64,000 bases of DNA. Origin: Anseranas semipalmata. Its lineage: Eukaryota > Chordata > Aves > Anseriformes > Anseranatidae. Position numbers and translations under genes: made by a program. Position 1 is the first letter of the stretch, and each line of letters begins with the position of its first letter. The stretch covers positions 564,256 to 628,255 of the forward strand of contig VXAA01000613.1 in the NCBI GenBank assembly GCA_013399115.1. Direction: 5' to 3'. This document shows, one piece after another, positions 22,681 to 35,038 of this stretch. Below the pieces are notes generated by a model. The model did not search any database, had not been told where the DNA came from, and was given only the letters and a program-made list of their open reading frames with translations.

Positions 22681-23004
22681 GATAAACCCTCTATGTGACC
22701 ATCTCTCAAATAAACACGTGGCAGTGTTAACATGAAGAAACTCTACCCCTGTGACCTGTGTTACTTGTGATGACTCCAGAAACACTTTTGACAGCTCTTG
22801 CTTGAATTATGTAGTTGTTTGCCTGATATTTGCTTATATAACTATTTGCTGTGACATGGAAGAAAACAAGTAAATGTCAAGGAATAATGGCTGTTAACTC
22901 ATGATTTACTCTCAACCAGTTAACTTAATTGCCTTTCCTGATTGGGTAACCAGATATGAGGATAGGGAAGAGTAAATTTGTATGTCTTTGACTTGAAGGT
23001 TGTT

Positions 23005-23059
23005 GGCACTGTATTGCGGGCTTATTATATATTATTGCGGGCCACTGTATTGTGGGCTT
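23005..23059. repeat. Local imperfect direct repeat
   Basis: GCACTGTATTGCGGGCTT near 23007-23023 recurs as CCACTGTATTGTGGGCTT at 23042-23059, with a third partial copy (ATTATTGCGGG) between them. It probably arose by slippage or local duplication. Confidence 0.75.
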
Positions 23060-24783
23060 TCCCTAACTTAAGGAACATGGTCTAGAGGCTGCTGCTAAAA
23101 GGTAGATGTTAAGCAGGAGAAAAACAGACATGGAACAGTTGTTAATGGTTCACTGCCAAAACAGAAAGCTTTATTAAGTGAGATTTTGCCAGGCCTGAAA
23201 AAAACACTCGAACCTAAAGTGTTTCATAATCCCAGAGGTTCTGGATAATAGAAGAGGGAATACGTGTGTCAGTGCTGCCAGTCAGGGAGGTGCTGTGAGC
23301 CTGCTGGAGGATGAGATTAGCATTTGAAGTGACTGTCGCAGCGGAGAGAAACACCCTTCCTTCTGGGTGGGGAACAACCCCTGGATATAATTTGTCATGG
23401 ATGATGCTTGCATGTAAATCACCAGGTGCAGAAATAGAGAAGGAAGAACTGGCCAGCTCACAGCTCTGCCTGGGAGGGTTTGGGGTTGACCTGGGCTTGA
23501 GTTGCATGTGGTCTGTTACTGCAAGTAACAGAATATGCCAGGATTTATAAGCAGGGCTCTTGCAATTCTTCAAACCCAGCGTCAGCGTGCTGTCAGCTGT
23601 CACTTGTGGGAGTTGCAAGCGTAGGCTGGGACGGTGGCAGGGGATCATCTTTAAGTATGTTATGTGTACATACACATTTCTATCTTGGGTGTCCAAAAGT
23701 ATATCTTAGGCTCCCTGTAGATTTCCAAGCACCTGCAGGGGGTGATGGAGAAGAGCAAAGGTCTCTGCTGCCTGGCGGCACTTCACCACTCTCCATCGAC
23801 TCCTCCGGGAGCTTTGAACTGGTGAAGCTTCTGCGTGAGGAGTCTTGTCAACAGGCTTTCGAATAAAAGCCACCCCCCATGTAGCAAACCCGAGTTCACT
23901 GCTTCAAGCCCTGGAACAACTCTGACAGCTTAATAGGGAGCAACCTCCACTGGAAACCACCCTCTATTTAAGGCCACCAGGAGAAAGTGATTCTGTTTAA
24001 CAGTAACAGCGGCTTTTGGGTGAAGATACGGTTACATGGAGTTTGAACTAGGACCAGACCCAAGCAATGAAGTTGCCCAATAGCACCCAAAGCATCAGGA
24101 CTAGCACTTGCTCCAATTTGCATTGCACCTTGCTGGAGAGCAGGTGACCTCCAATGGCACAGTGGAGGTGGGAATTGGGCCCACCTGCCTCACTCTGCCA
24201 ATTTGGAGCCTCTGGCAGATACCAAGTCTGGGAAGCAAGCCTGTGCATTCCCTCTGTGCCACCTTCTCAGTATTACCTGTATATGGAAAATTTGGCAATA
24301 GGTCCACAGTGGGAATATAATACCCAAACACCGTGAAATAAGTCACTCTGTTGCAAAGGATTTGCTGACTACATCTAAGGAAAACACCTTTGAGATTTCC
24401 TGGAAGGCATGAGGTCTTCCAGTTTTGGTGTAATCGTTTTAGTGTTCCCATAAGATTTTAATGATGTGTCATAGAACAATTTGCAGAAATTAATAGATGT
24501 CTGAGCTGGGAGTCAAAACCAGTTTTGATGTCAAGTCTCGGGTATTTATGAAACTGTTTGGAAGATTTGATAGTAACTTAAGTAGCAACAGGAACCTTTC
24601 TTGTAAAAGGTCTCTTTAGTCTGCAGAACTGGATGGTTCCACTACTGGGGAAAGTGTAGGGCAAAGGGATGCTGAAGTACGGCACCAAAGAATGGGTGTG
24701 GGAATTAGGGCGCTGAATGTTCCCAGCACTGCTGCGGTCCATGTGACTTCTGGGGAAGCTGATGTGAGTCACAGAAACTAGTG

Positions 24784-24872
24784 ATAATGATAATCCTTTG
24801 CTCTGGTTCTGTCTGGCTGTTTGTCCAAACTAAACTTTCTGGGAGGGAACATCCTCTTTTTATTATCATTAT
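24784..24872. repeat. 11-bp inverted repeat of TAAT-type words
   Basis: ATAATGATAAT (24784-24794) and ATTATCATTAT (24862-24872) are exact reverse complements, 67 bp apart. Both arms are low-complexity AT words, so chance or microsatellite origin is likely. Confidence 0.6.
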
Positions 24873-27533
24873 TAGCATAATTGTGGTGCCACTGAGGGGG
24901 CCCACTCAGACTTTTGCACATATGTGTTTTGCTGAACTGTAATGAAGTGGCCCAATGCTCACTAGTGTGCAACTCTAACCAGAATCAATGAGAATTCAGC
25001 CTTGCTGCAAATGAGACCAAGGCACTTATTGTGCTCAAAGTCAATTGGTCCCTGGACCTTCCCAAATGCTTCTTTAAGCATCTGAGTGCGGAAGTTAATG
25101 CAATACGTCTGTTTGCCATCAAATCTGGGTGGGTGAACATTGTCAGTGCCTGGGGAGTCAGCAGAAACACAGGTATTGCTTTAAGGTCTGGTGAGCGTGG
25201 TTTGTGCAAACTTCATGAATCTTAATTTCTTGATGCTATCTTGCCCTACATCTGAGACCAAACTCATCCACAGGTGTTGGAAGAACATGAATGCCCAGTG
25301 GTGTTGCAAAGCAGGAAATGAGTCGGCATGCTCTCTGGAGCACACAAGAAATATTTCCCTGAAATGAGGGGATCAGTTAATATCACTGCATGGCAATGAG
25401 AAGGAGGGATTAAAAGCTCACCAAGGAGAGATTGTGCTCTGCGGGGTGCCAAGATCTCTATGTTCATTATCAAAAATGTAAGCAAACAACAAATTAAAAC
25501 AAATTGCATTTGTTCCCCAAGCCTTTGTCTGTACAGGGGATTAAGTCTGGCTTCGGCAGTTGATGGCTGGCAGGCAGCACTGCTATCACTGCAGAGCACA
25601 ACTCCTCCGCTCTGCGGCAGTGATGGAGCTGCTGGCTGAAGGAAGAGAAATGGGCAGAATGCAGAAGGAGCTAATGGAATAATAGGTGTGCAAGGGCATC
25701 TGGGGGGTGTCTGCAAGCTGTGGGTTAAAATAAAAAAGGTGTTTTTGTGTTGGCACTAAGCTATGCAGGCAATCGAGGCAAAAGCACCTCATCTGGCATC
25801 GCTTGGCACTGTATGATGATGGCACACAGCATTCCGGGTGGGTGGGGTTTGTCTAGGATGGGAGCAGTGTGTTTGTGTGTTGAGAAGGTCAAATGTAAGA
25901 TCTGAATGGTAAACGTGACTTGAAATTGTGGGTGTTTTCTACAGAGATGAAACTTGAAACTTAAACACTGCTTTTAATTGTGAAAATGTGAATTCAAGCA
26001 CAGAATTAGAATTTGCTTTTATTCTTGTCATGTGGGTAGAAAAATCAAGTTAAACCTTCTTGGTGGAGCAAATTTTTCCTGATAAATTCCCCCGAAGTAA
26101 GATTTCCCGTGGCAGCAGCATGATGGGACTGCATGTGGGTGGGTGGGGGGAACTCTGTAAAAACACTAGCAGTAGAAGATTTTTTTTCTCCAAGAGGGAG
26201 CAATGAGAAGGAGGCATACTTGTGCTGCTTCTGCAGGACTTAAATCTATTTGCCTTAAATGCACTTGTTAAAAAACAACACAACAACAAAAAAACTCTCA
26301 AGAAATACTGCCTTTAAAAACAAGTTATTCAACCTGGGAAATGTTTTTTGGAGGCTGATATTGAAGCAGATGCCAAGTTTCCCTCAGTGCTGTCTGTCCA
26401 AGTGCCTTGTTTAATTTCACAGCCCTTCTCAAGCACTGGGGAGGAGAGCAGGAAGGAGATGTTGCGAGGTTTTTGTCCTGAGTATCCAAATGCCATACTC
26501 CTAACCACATCAGCTACTTCTAATGCTGGGCCATGCAGGATTATCCCAGGTAACCCAGAGCTCTTATAGCCTAATGCTGGAATACGTAAGAAGCACCAGC
26601 TTGCTGAATGTAGGTAGAGAAGTGTTTGCCAATGGCTGTTCTGGTTGGACCTGTTAGTTAATGTGCAAAAATAGTGCTTCCATGGTGGGATGCTCTGGTA
26701 GGACCCTGCTGGTGATGTCTCGTGTTGCTAGCAGGTCTCGAGGTGCGGTGTAAGCTCAATCCATCATCTGTATGTTCTTCCCCTACAGCCAAACCAAAGG
26801 AGAGAAGCTGAGCATACAGAAAAGGCAATGTCAAGCTGGCGTGTTGCTGTGAAATGTGTGGTGTTACCTGCGCTTGCATTGCTGGGAGACCTTTCTGGTT
26901 GCTTGGCTCATATCTGGCAGCTTTGCATGCTCCAGTCTGCTCCCATTTTTGCATCAGTGCATCGGCCTTTAGTCCTCTTGCCTTCTCCTGTGTATTTGTC
27001 AAGTTGTCAGAAACGTAAGCCTATTTGCCAGCAAAACGGATCCACTGGTGCAGCAAAAAGGATGAGATGGCCTCCTGGGGAGCTGAGGTTAAGCTGTTCT
27101 GTCCTCGAACCACCTGTACTCCGGCACTGGGGCTTTGCTGAAAGAATTGCCTGCTGTTCTGCTGCTTCTCCTCGCCCCCTCCTCCTTCCAGCCATTGGCT
27201 GCAGCTTGTATTTCCCCTTTATTGCCTTTGGCTCTGTTGCAATGGGCGGTGCAGTATTTTTGTTCTTCACTTAATAATCTTTTGGCGGCTGTTGGACATC
27301 ATTTCTCATTGTATTGGTGGAGGATTAGCTGAGATGATGGGAGATATTTCCTGTCTTAGCCAGCGGGATGGGCTTTGCAGGGCTTGTGCCTTCTTTTCAC
27401 ATAGTGTAATGCTTTGTTTGGGAATGTGCAGAGGCAGCTAATCTATGGGAAGCGAGCGCAGCCCTGAAGCACGATCACTTTTATTAGTGGCAGGAAGCCA
27501 CGGAGCAGGCAGAATTACTGGTATTCCCAGGCT

Positions 27534-27712
27534 GGACAGACCACGGGGCTGGGAATCGGGGGCCCTGGTGCCTGTTCCTCCCTCTGCTACTAACCTGTGT
27601 TGCAACAAGGAGGGCAAATGGCTTCTCTCTGTTTTACCCCAATGTTATCTGGTTGCTGTTCTTCCCTTGGTAAGCATTGGTGAACCTCAGTGTTGCTCAA
27701 AGCGTCGCTTCA
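27534..27712 (+). mobile_element. MIR/CORE-SINE-like element, amniote type
   Basis: The order is GACCACGGGGCTGGGAATCG, GGCCCTGGTGCCTGTTCC, CCTCTGCTACTAACCTGTGT, GGGCAAATGGCTTCTCTCTG, TTTTACCCC, then TTGCTCAAAGCG. This follows the sense order of the sauropsid MIR-type SINE: tRNA-like head 'gagcacagggctgggagtcaggagacctgggttc', core 'gctctgccactgacttgctgtg…gggcaagtcacttc', tail 'gtttgtaaagcgct'. It is plus-strand, old, with small deletions in the 'cctcagtttcccc' part. Confidence 0.7.
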
Positions 27713-27839
27713 CGCTGGTTGGAGAAGCAAAGGGGCGCTGCAGGGTTTCGCTCGGGATGTCTGCAAATGGCTGTGTGCAGGCACAAAGCTGCATTGCTGC
27801 AAAGTACCTGCAGGGAAATGGCAAGCAAAGTTTTTTGCC

Positions 27840-27853
27840 AAAAAAAAAAAAAA
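27840..27853. repeat. A14 homopolymer
   Basis: A run of 14 A is followed by GACAAAAAAGC. No retroelement body was recognised upstream, so it is treated as a simple repeat. Confidence 0.9.
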
Positions 27854-28044
27854 GACAAAAAAGCAATGCCCAGGAAAGGAAAAAGGTTAGACTTCTGGGA
27901 AAGTGATTGGAGAAGGGTGGGTCCAGGTCTTGGTGGCAGTAGGAGGGTGTTATCTAGCATAGTTCAGTAAGCACAGCCCCGCTCAGGTTGCTGTGTATTG
28001 GCCCGGATGGTATCTCCAAGGGGAGAGGTGGGTTCTCCTGCGAT

Positions 28045-28265
28045 ATCTCCTCAGCTCCAACCGCTGAGCCGCGTGCGCTCTCGTCCAGCTGCAAGTCTTC
28101 ACCGACTCTTGAAAATCCCCAAGGCCCTTTTCTTCCTTGTGCTGTGTCTTATCACAGTGCAAGGTAGCCTCCCTGTCCCGCGGAGCCCAAGTCTGGATCC
28201 TGTGTTTCTGTCTGCAGGCGCTTCCGCGGCGCTGGTGGGACGGTTCCTCGCCGCCGCGGTCAGCT
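28045..28265. other. Small CpG-rich patch
   Basis: About 15-20 CpG dinucleotides occur in 220 bp, clustered in CCGCTGAGCCGCGTGCGC and in CGCTTCCGCGGCGCTGG…CGCCGCCGCGG. Surrounding DNA is CpG-poor. It is too short for a classical CpG island but could mark an unmethylated regulatory site. A strong acceptor-like string (TGTGTTTCTGTCTGCAG) ends at 28218 and a GTGAGA donor-like site begins at 28268, which would frame a 49-nt block; see findings. Confidence 0.5.
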
Positions 28266-28269
28266 GGTG

Positions 28270-30840
28270 AGATCAGACGTTACTGGAGAAAGAGGTTTAA
28301 CGTTACGCTGTAGATTGTAAGCGGAGACAATCTTCAGATGAAAAAAATGACTTTCCTGGTTCCAAGGCGATTTAGTTTTCTTGTAATAGTAACTGATAGG
28401 TGGTGGGGGAGGGATTAGCCATGACATGATCCCTCTGCAATGCTTCGTGAAGACAAGAGCTGCAGACTTCTTTAATCTTCCTGCCAGTTCAGAGAATGGA
28501 ATATGTATGGTACCAAATCTGAAAACCCAGACAGCTGAAGAGTAGAGGAAGGAAGTTAATGGTTGCTGGAAGAAGTTGGGGATAAAAATGCACCACGTTT
28601 CTTGTTGCATATAGTTTGTGCTGATCAAGTCCTGAGATATCGACTGTCTGAGATCAACTGCTGTAGCAAATGTGCCCTAGGTTTTACTGGAGTACAGTAA
28701 ACCTACAGCTGTGGAATTGTCACTTGAACCATTGAAAAAAGTAAGGCTTTGACTTCAATGAAACCCTAATTACTTCTTGTAGCCAGCTTTGCCTTCTTCC
28801 ACTTCTGTCTTTGCTAGCTTTTTCCAGTGAACAAATGAGGGGACGAACCTCAAAACGAGTTATTAAATTCCTAGCACAGTGATGTGACTTTCGTTAAACG
28901 TCAGGAAATGACAATTGCCCCACTTCTGTAGTGTCCTGCTTATTTTCAGTGGAAGCGGTGGAAAGAACTGTCCTCTGCTATCCGAGATGTGAGCACTTCA
29001 TCCTTTAGGTGCCTTAAATACTTGAAATGGGACTTGCAGCCTTGTTAATGCTTGAGGTTGCGGAACAAAGTCTAGAAACTGCAATTGCTCATGCTCAGTA
29101 ACCAGCAGACACCGCCTGTTCTGCAAATCTGCTTCCAAGGGGCCAGCTGCAGACCCCCCCAGCCTGCAGGGGAGTTGGTGGGACCTCTCGCGCACCTGGA
29201 AGGGGAAAAGAAGCAGGAGGAGGATAGAAGGAGAGCAATTGCTGCCGGCAGCCAGAATGCAGTGAGCAGCTCCCACCCCTTCCCTTGGGAAGGGACGCGT
29301 GTCGGGGTCAGTTTACGGATGTGTCACAGCTAAATGGTTTGGGGTAGGTGTTTATAGCTGAGCAGGGGGAGCTGTGCTAAGGAATAGGGAGCTGAAGAGG
29401 CAAAGTGATCACACCAGAGTCGGCTGCTTGGCCAAGTTTGGTAGACCAGGCTTCAAGCCGGCAGTGAATGACAGGCACCTACAAAAGCTTTCCTATCCCT
29501 GCAAGAATAATTCATAATTTGTATCCTTACACCACTGAGAAATATGACAGAGGAAATAACTTGGAGAAGGGAATGGGAGCTAAACCATACTCCAAAGCTG
29601 CTCCTGACATTTTTCATCTGTGCTGCTGTATCTCCCATTGATGGTTTTCTAAAGCTACTGATCACTGTTCATGCTGGTCCTAAAATCAGCTCTATTAGGA
29701 GTTAGAAATACCAGCACTCTTCCAGAAGAAGCTTATTTTCATTACATTCCCAGCCTAATACTAGAAACCTAAGAGCTTCAGAATAGAGCTGGCTGTAACT
29801 CCAGCATTTCCCATGAAAGAAAGTAAGTTATGGGAAAAATCCCTTTTTTGACAGCCTTCCACAAAAAAAAAAAATCTAATTTTCCCACAGGAAACATGCA
29901 AGTTTTGTGGGTAAGTGGGCTTTTCCTCACTTTCTTGCTGTCTCTTTTTCCAGCTCAAGCTTGATGTTTCAAAGTGTTGTTCATTTTGAGCTGGTAGAAG
30001 TTGGACAACAGCACTAAGGAGGGAAGCTTTTCTTCCCTGGTGGAGAGCCATCTGGAAGTAGGCAGGAGTCTGCCATTTGAAAAGTGTGTTTTGAACCAGT
30101 AATAAACTTCCTGCAACATACTATTTTTCTGATCTTTGTTATAAGATGAGAGCTTGCCCCTCAAAGGGTAAGGTGGCCCGCTGGGGTTGGCTGCGTGGTG
30201 GTACCTGCGGTAACATTTAAGGCTTGCTCGGTCTGCTCTGAATGCTGGTACTGCCATGAGCATGTACCCTGGGGCTGGGGTTACTGGGGATGGGCTGACG
30301 TTTGGTCCTCATCCTTGATGGGAACTTGCAGGTGCTCTACCAGCAAAGCGGTCTGCTTGGATTTTGCTAGTTAGATCAGCTGTCTTAGTTTTGAACAACC
30401 TATTGCTCCATCTATGTGCTGGCATCGGGCACTGTTCCAGCAGAAATAACAGCAGCAAAGATAAGGCCCTGCTGGGAAGACTTAACCATCAGTGCTGATC
30501 CTGCAGTCATCCTACTCTGCAGGCTGTTGTATTTGGGTGAGAATATTTAAGCAAATAAAGCTGTTTTCTCATAGGCAGTGCTCCATTTTTAGACATGCAG
30601 CAAGAAGGATGATAAGGAACAAAGGTTCCAACAGCAAGACCATATCATTGCTCAGTCTGGCAAATGGGTTGAGGATCCCTCACATATATGTTAACAATGT
30701 TTTAATTTATGTGGGTTTTTTACTATTATTATTTTAGCTGCCAGGGTTTCCTTGCCAGCTATCTCTATTTTGGTTATTTTTAATCCTTGCTTATTTGCGC
30801 TTTTTATCCCAGCCTTTTCAGGCTTTTATGACTGTAACGC
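28270..30840. other. Noncoding stretch with no supported gene
   Basis: It contains an A12 run at 29863-29874. No exon set, RNA gene or repeat family was recognised. The longest open frame, about 122 codons on the minus strand near 28.3-28.6 kb, has no known motif. Confidence 0.55.
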
Positions 30841-30845
30841 TAACC

Positions 30846-30955
30846 CCTCATGCCCTGCAAACACGTGCTCGATAACTTTACTCACGTGAGTCATCTTTGA
30901 TGTTGAAACCAAGTTAAGTATGTGCTTTAGTGTTTATAAGATCAGGTCCTTAGTT
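30846..30955. mobile_element. Ancient palindromic MITE-like repeat
   Basis: The left arm CTGCAAACACGTGCTCGATA plus ACTTTACTCACGTGAGT is followed by a short TTGA-type centre. The imperfect right arm is AAGTTAAGTATGTGCTTTAG plus TGTTTATAAGATCAGGTCC. This is the recognisable order of a hairpin repeat frequent in turtle, crocodile and bird DNA (ctgcaaacactta…actttactcacgtgagtagtccc / mirror). It is non-autonomous with no coding capacity. The class of transposase that moved it is not determinable here. Hairpin arms are visible in the sequence; the family is from memory. Confidence 0.75.
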
Positions 30956-30959
30956 TCTT

Positions 30960-33900
30960 AACCCTTGCCCAATAAGTTTAGTTTACCATAGTTTTTGCAA
31001 TAAATCCCTGTCTGTTTCATTTCGGAGAGCAGCTACATGCTTTTCCTGCCCCCCACCTTGTCGAGAGACACTACAGATGTGCGACACTTGGCACTGCGGT
31101 CATCTTTTTGCCCTTTGTTTTTGCTTATGACTTTGTCTCTGGGTCTCTAGGATCATGTTTTCCCTCCTATGTGGCTCTGAATAATCAATATAGAAAGCCA
31201 GGAAATAAATCAAAGCCTCAGATAGTAATGTAGAAAGAACGAAGGGAAAAGCAGACATATGGATTTCATCACCAATGGAGAATAACACATATAATAATAA
31301 CAACAGAGTGTAAATGAGTATATGTACTCACTGGAGGCTCTTCCAAAATGATTGTTTTTGTACATGACTGGGGAAGTTATTTTGTGGTTTCTGAGTTCTT
31401 TGGAACGATTGCATCCTGGCACCGCCTAAGCTCTTTCCCGGCCCTATTCCTTGCAGCACAGCTCTTTGCTGGGCGATGCTAAAGCTTTGGTGTGAGTGGC
31501 TGTGCTCTGGGAAGGGTTCAGCAGTTCTGGGGACTTCTCTGAAGACTTCCTAGCAGCGCTTGCATCCTCAGTGACGATGCTTTTCATCCGTGTGTCCCAT
31601 CAGAGCACCGTGGGCTGGAATTCACTGCTGCTTCCCTAAACAAAATTAATCAAAAGCGCAAGTTCTTCACTGGCCAAGATAAATTATGGAGAGAACATTG
31701 ATGGTGTGAAGCAACCCCAGCTTTGTGTTTTTGCTTTGAAACCATAGATCCCCGCACTTGGTCAGTGCTCATGTGCTGCCAAACACAAGGGATGTTGGAG
31801 AAGGGACTGCAGAGACCCTGCCATGGGGATGCTTCCCTGACTTGTGGAATTTGTGATGATAGCCCCCCAGAACACTTTTTTTTTCCCCTCATAGAACAGG
31901 ATTCCTCTTTGCTTACATGCTCTTCTGCATCTCTAATGGAAGAACAAGTTCAATACAGGGGTGTACCCAAACTCGTTAGGGCTGTCAGTTGGAGCTGTTG
32001 CTGCAGACTCAGGCTGAAGTCAGTGATGCTTCAGCTAAAGGGGAGTTGGGTCCAGAGGTTCTTTGCTCCCCTTCCCTGTCAGTCACCACCTCTCTACCAC
32101 TCTCAGTGCAGAAGTTTGCTTCCTCTTACCTGATTGCCCAGAGCAATTTATTAGCTGATGCCCTTTTACAACATGGACTAATGACCACAAGCCATCCTAC
32201 CATCAGGGGTGGGAAGACAACATAAGCCGAGGGCACAGTACTCATCTGCAGGTGTAAGATCAGGATCCGGCCCTTGCCAAGGCTTTGCTCGCCATGCTGG
32301 TTGCTAGCCTCTTCTAGATGGATTTTGCTTAAATCTTTCTTAGAAGAATCCCTGAAAATTCCTGTTGGAAACATGACTTTCTGCTGAAAATCTCAGGAGA
32401 AATACAAATACTTTTTTGACAAATCTTAAGATATTCTGATTTACAGCTAGAAGCTGCTAATTTTGTTATCAAAGCTAGTATAAAATCCTTTTTAAAAAAA
32501 AAAAAGAAAAAGGTCCTGAGTTCTTGTTCCCATGATGTAGATATGAAGAAATTCTGGATATTGAGAAGCTTCATCAGATAGGAAAATCAGTTCTCCCCAG
32601 CTCATTTCACAATCCTGTGCTTCCTTTGTGAGTGCAAATCCAGCACCTTTCACCAGCAATAAAAATCACATATTTTTCTGGTTTAGTTCTGTTTTGGGAG
32701 AAAAAAAAAAACAAAAAAAAACCCTCTTCCTGGCAGAATCCAGTTCTTGTCCTGTAACTGCACTGCATTGTGAAACAGCTTTTCCTAATCAGAGCTTGTG
32801 CCCTGCATGCCATTTTTGGCTGGAATAGACTGCGCGTAGATGCCAAAGCATGATCTCGGGTGGGCTCTGGATAGTATCAGAGCTCGGAGGTTGTGTGACC
32901 ACCCTCCATGGCAAGTGGAGGGGGGTACAAAAGTAGGAAGGGTCAAAATGAGAAACACATGACAAAGCGTAGGTCAGAAGAACCTCCATGAGTTCCAACT
33001 TGTGTCCTTTTCAGCCTGAAAAACTGCCTGGTCGTGGCTCTGCTTTGGCCTTCGGTGATGCTGGTTGCACTGGGAAGGCAGGAACTCAGTGGGGCTTTTG
33101 TGCAGGGTTTGGGGGGGCCGGGGGTGCATTGCACTTCTAGCAGATAACTAGTGGCTGACCTGATGTGTTAAGCTGTGGCAAAACGCTGCGGTGCTGGTGC
33201 TCTGGCTTCAGGACCTGTTTCCAGCAGGGCGTTTGAGGATGTGCTTGTGGCTGGACAGGGCTGGTTTTGTCGAGTCCTGCAGGTCCCAAGATTTTCTTGA
33301 AACAAAGCTCATTTCTCGAAGCTTTCCAAAGTTTTTCTAGGATGCTGTAGTTCCTGGCACTGTAAGACAAAACTATCTGAAGAGTGAAGCAGATGCTTTG
33401 GATGCATATTAGCGATGGATAATGTCGTATTACTCGGTTAAACTTGAGCTGAGGATCTCTCATGTCCTTGGTTGTAACCCTGCAGCATGAATGCTATCAG
33501 CGAGCAAATTGGGGTGTCTTTGCCCAGTGGCCCCAACCTGCGATGCTTGTGCTGCCGCAGGTCTGGGTCCTCAGTTCTGTGCCACGCAGAGGCCCAGGAG
33601 CGGCCGGGATTAAGCTAGTCGGGATCTGAGCATCCGTTTCCCTTGCCTTTGGTGAAGCTGGGAGACCTGCAGAGCGTGCTGCCAAGTCTGCTCTCCCTTG
33701 TCTCTCCGTGGTGCAGATTAGGGTTGAAGTAGGTGTTTTGTTACAAAAGCTCTGGGTTGTGCTGCTGTGTTTTATCCAGAGTCCTTTTGAAGTTGCTGAG
33801 GTGCTGGGGCTGCGAATGGGGAACTCGCTTTGGTTTCTGTTACCATTAATCTTTCACTTCCCCACTTGGGAAAGCATCAAATCGCTTGTTCAATTGCATC

Positions 33901-34105
33901 TCAGCGCAGGAAAGCTCGCTTCTGTCAGACGGATCGGTCAGGAGGCTCCTGGCGTTCCTGGCTCACCTGGGCGGGAGAGGTCGCACCTCTGGCTCGAGCA
34001 GAAGCGGCTGCGTGTAGGTTTAGGTGGGTATTTTAGCACCACTCAGCACTTCTTCTGTATATGGGGCTCTGAGCTTGTCTTCAGTCACACATCCACTCAT
34101 CAGGG
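30960..34105. other. Noncoding stretch with no supported gene
   Basis: The sequence is AT-rich at 31.1-31.4 kb with poly(A)-type runs at 32494-32505 and 32701-32721. No gene, RNA or well-preserved repeat was recognised. Confidence 0.55.
32701..32721. repeat. A-rich simple repeat
   Basis: Eleven A, one C and nine A in a row are directly visible. Confidence 0.9.
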
Positions 34106-34109
34106 GGTT

Positions 34110-34150
34110 CGGGCCTCAGTTTCCCCACTCAGTAAACAGCCATAACAGAT
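34110..34150 (+). mobile_element. MIR-like core fragment
   Basis: GGCCTCAGTTTCCCCACTC, then AGTAAACAGCCATAACAG, matches the MIR core 'gtgcctcagtttccccatctgtaaaatggggataataa'. Only the core is preserved, so the ends are arbitrary. Confidence 0.45.
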
Positions 34151-34770
34151 GCCATTCCCAAAGCTAACCAGCAGTCTGAAGGGGCATTTATTGCCCGTGC
34201 TCGGCCTACAGCTACGGCACCCTGCTGCTAACACGCCGCTATGCCCGGAACAACGATACCTTCAGCTTGCGTATTTATGTCGTGCCAAGAGAACCTGAGG
34301 CTTTGTAGCCGGCGTTGCTGCAGGCAGGGGCATCTGACCATTGCAAAAAGCTTTCGTCAGCCTGTTCCTGATCTTAAGGAGATCGTTTGGGACCCCTGTG
34401 CCTCCGTGTGGAAGGAATAATGGGGTGCTAGAGCACAGGGTGCTGCGCGGGGATGGAGGCGGCTGTCCCGGTACCCCGCGGGCCCTGGAGCTGGCGGCTT
34501 TGCGATGACCACACCAGGCAGCGAGACCCTCACGGGATTTTCCCGAGTTGCATTGGCACCGTGTTGGTCCGAGGAGTAAAAACATGTGTTTGTGTTTCTG
34601 CTCTGTAAACGGAGCGAGTATGACTCACCAGAAACATGCGGGGCAGATGTTTGTGGTAATGAGGTGTCATTTTTATACAGTTACTTTTCTGACTGCAGCC
34701 ACATTTTCAGGCTACTTTGCATGCCTGAAGAGCAGTTGTGCTGAAAGTCTGAGGCTGTAGTGGTCTAGAG

Positions 34771-34908
34771 CAAAGTTTTCAAAAGCGCCCGGCGGCTTGG
34801 GAGCCCGTGCTTCAATTTTAGCACAGCCCAAGGAGCCTGGGAACTTGTGCTGCGCTGGCAGGCAGCGGGAGATGGATGACAGATATTCAGGTATTTTGAA
34901 AACGATAC
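34771..34908. mobile_element. Ancient palindromic MITE-like repeat
   Basis: GTTTTCAAAA (34775-34784) and its exact reverse complement TTTTGAAAAC (34894-34903) bound 129 bp. Inside the left end, GCGCCCGGCGGCTTGGGAGC and CCGTGC resemble the sauropsid repeat 'ttttcaaaagcgcctaagtgacttaggagcccaag'. It has no coding capacity. The middle is too diverged to trace. The terminal repeats are visible; the family assignment is from memory. Confidence 0.6.
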
Positions 34909-35021
34909 CTCTGGTCCAGTGTGATCTATTTATATATGTAAAGTACTTGCAGATAGAGGTTCTTTAATCTCCCAGAGCTTACGCGCATACCTCACAATAA
35001 TGCAGATGTGTTGGATAAGCT

Positions 35022-35038
35022 AAAAAAAAAAAAAAAAA
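35022..35038. repeat. A17 homopolymer
   Basis: A run of 17 A follows GATAAGCT and precedes TTAAAAATCAAATAAAACC. It could be the tail of a retroposed sequence on the plus strand, but no body was recognised. Confidence 0.9.

Larger units (their letters stand above)
21350..27530. other. Noncoding stretch with no supported gene
   Basis: The sequence is AT-richer between 22.7 and 23.1 kb, with a local duplication (23005-23059), an inverted repeat (24784-24872) and one weak MIR-like fragment (22610-22680). Open frames of up to 160 codons (minus strand, 23.2-23.7 kb) show no recognised domain. I see no promoter, RNA gene or exon set that I would defend. Confidence 0.55.

Noticed and set aside
23214..23696. 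160-codon open frame on the minus strand
   Set aside because: No similarity to any family I know; it was checked by eye for LINE and retroviral motifs without success. Overlaps a plus-strand open frame.
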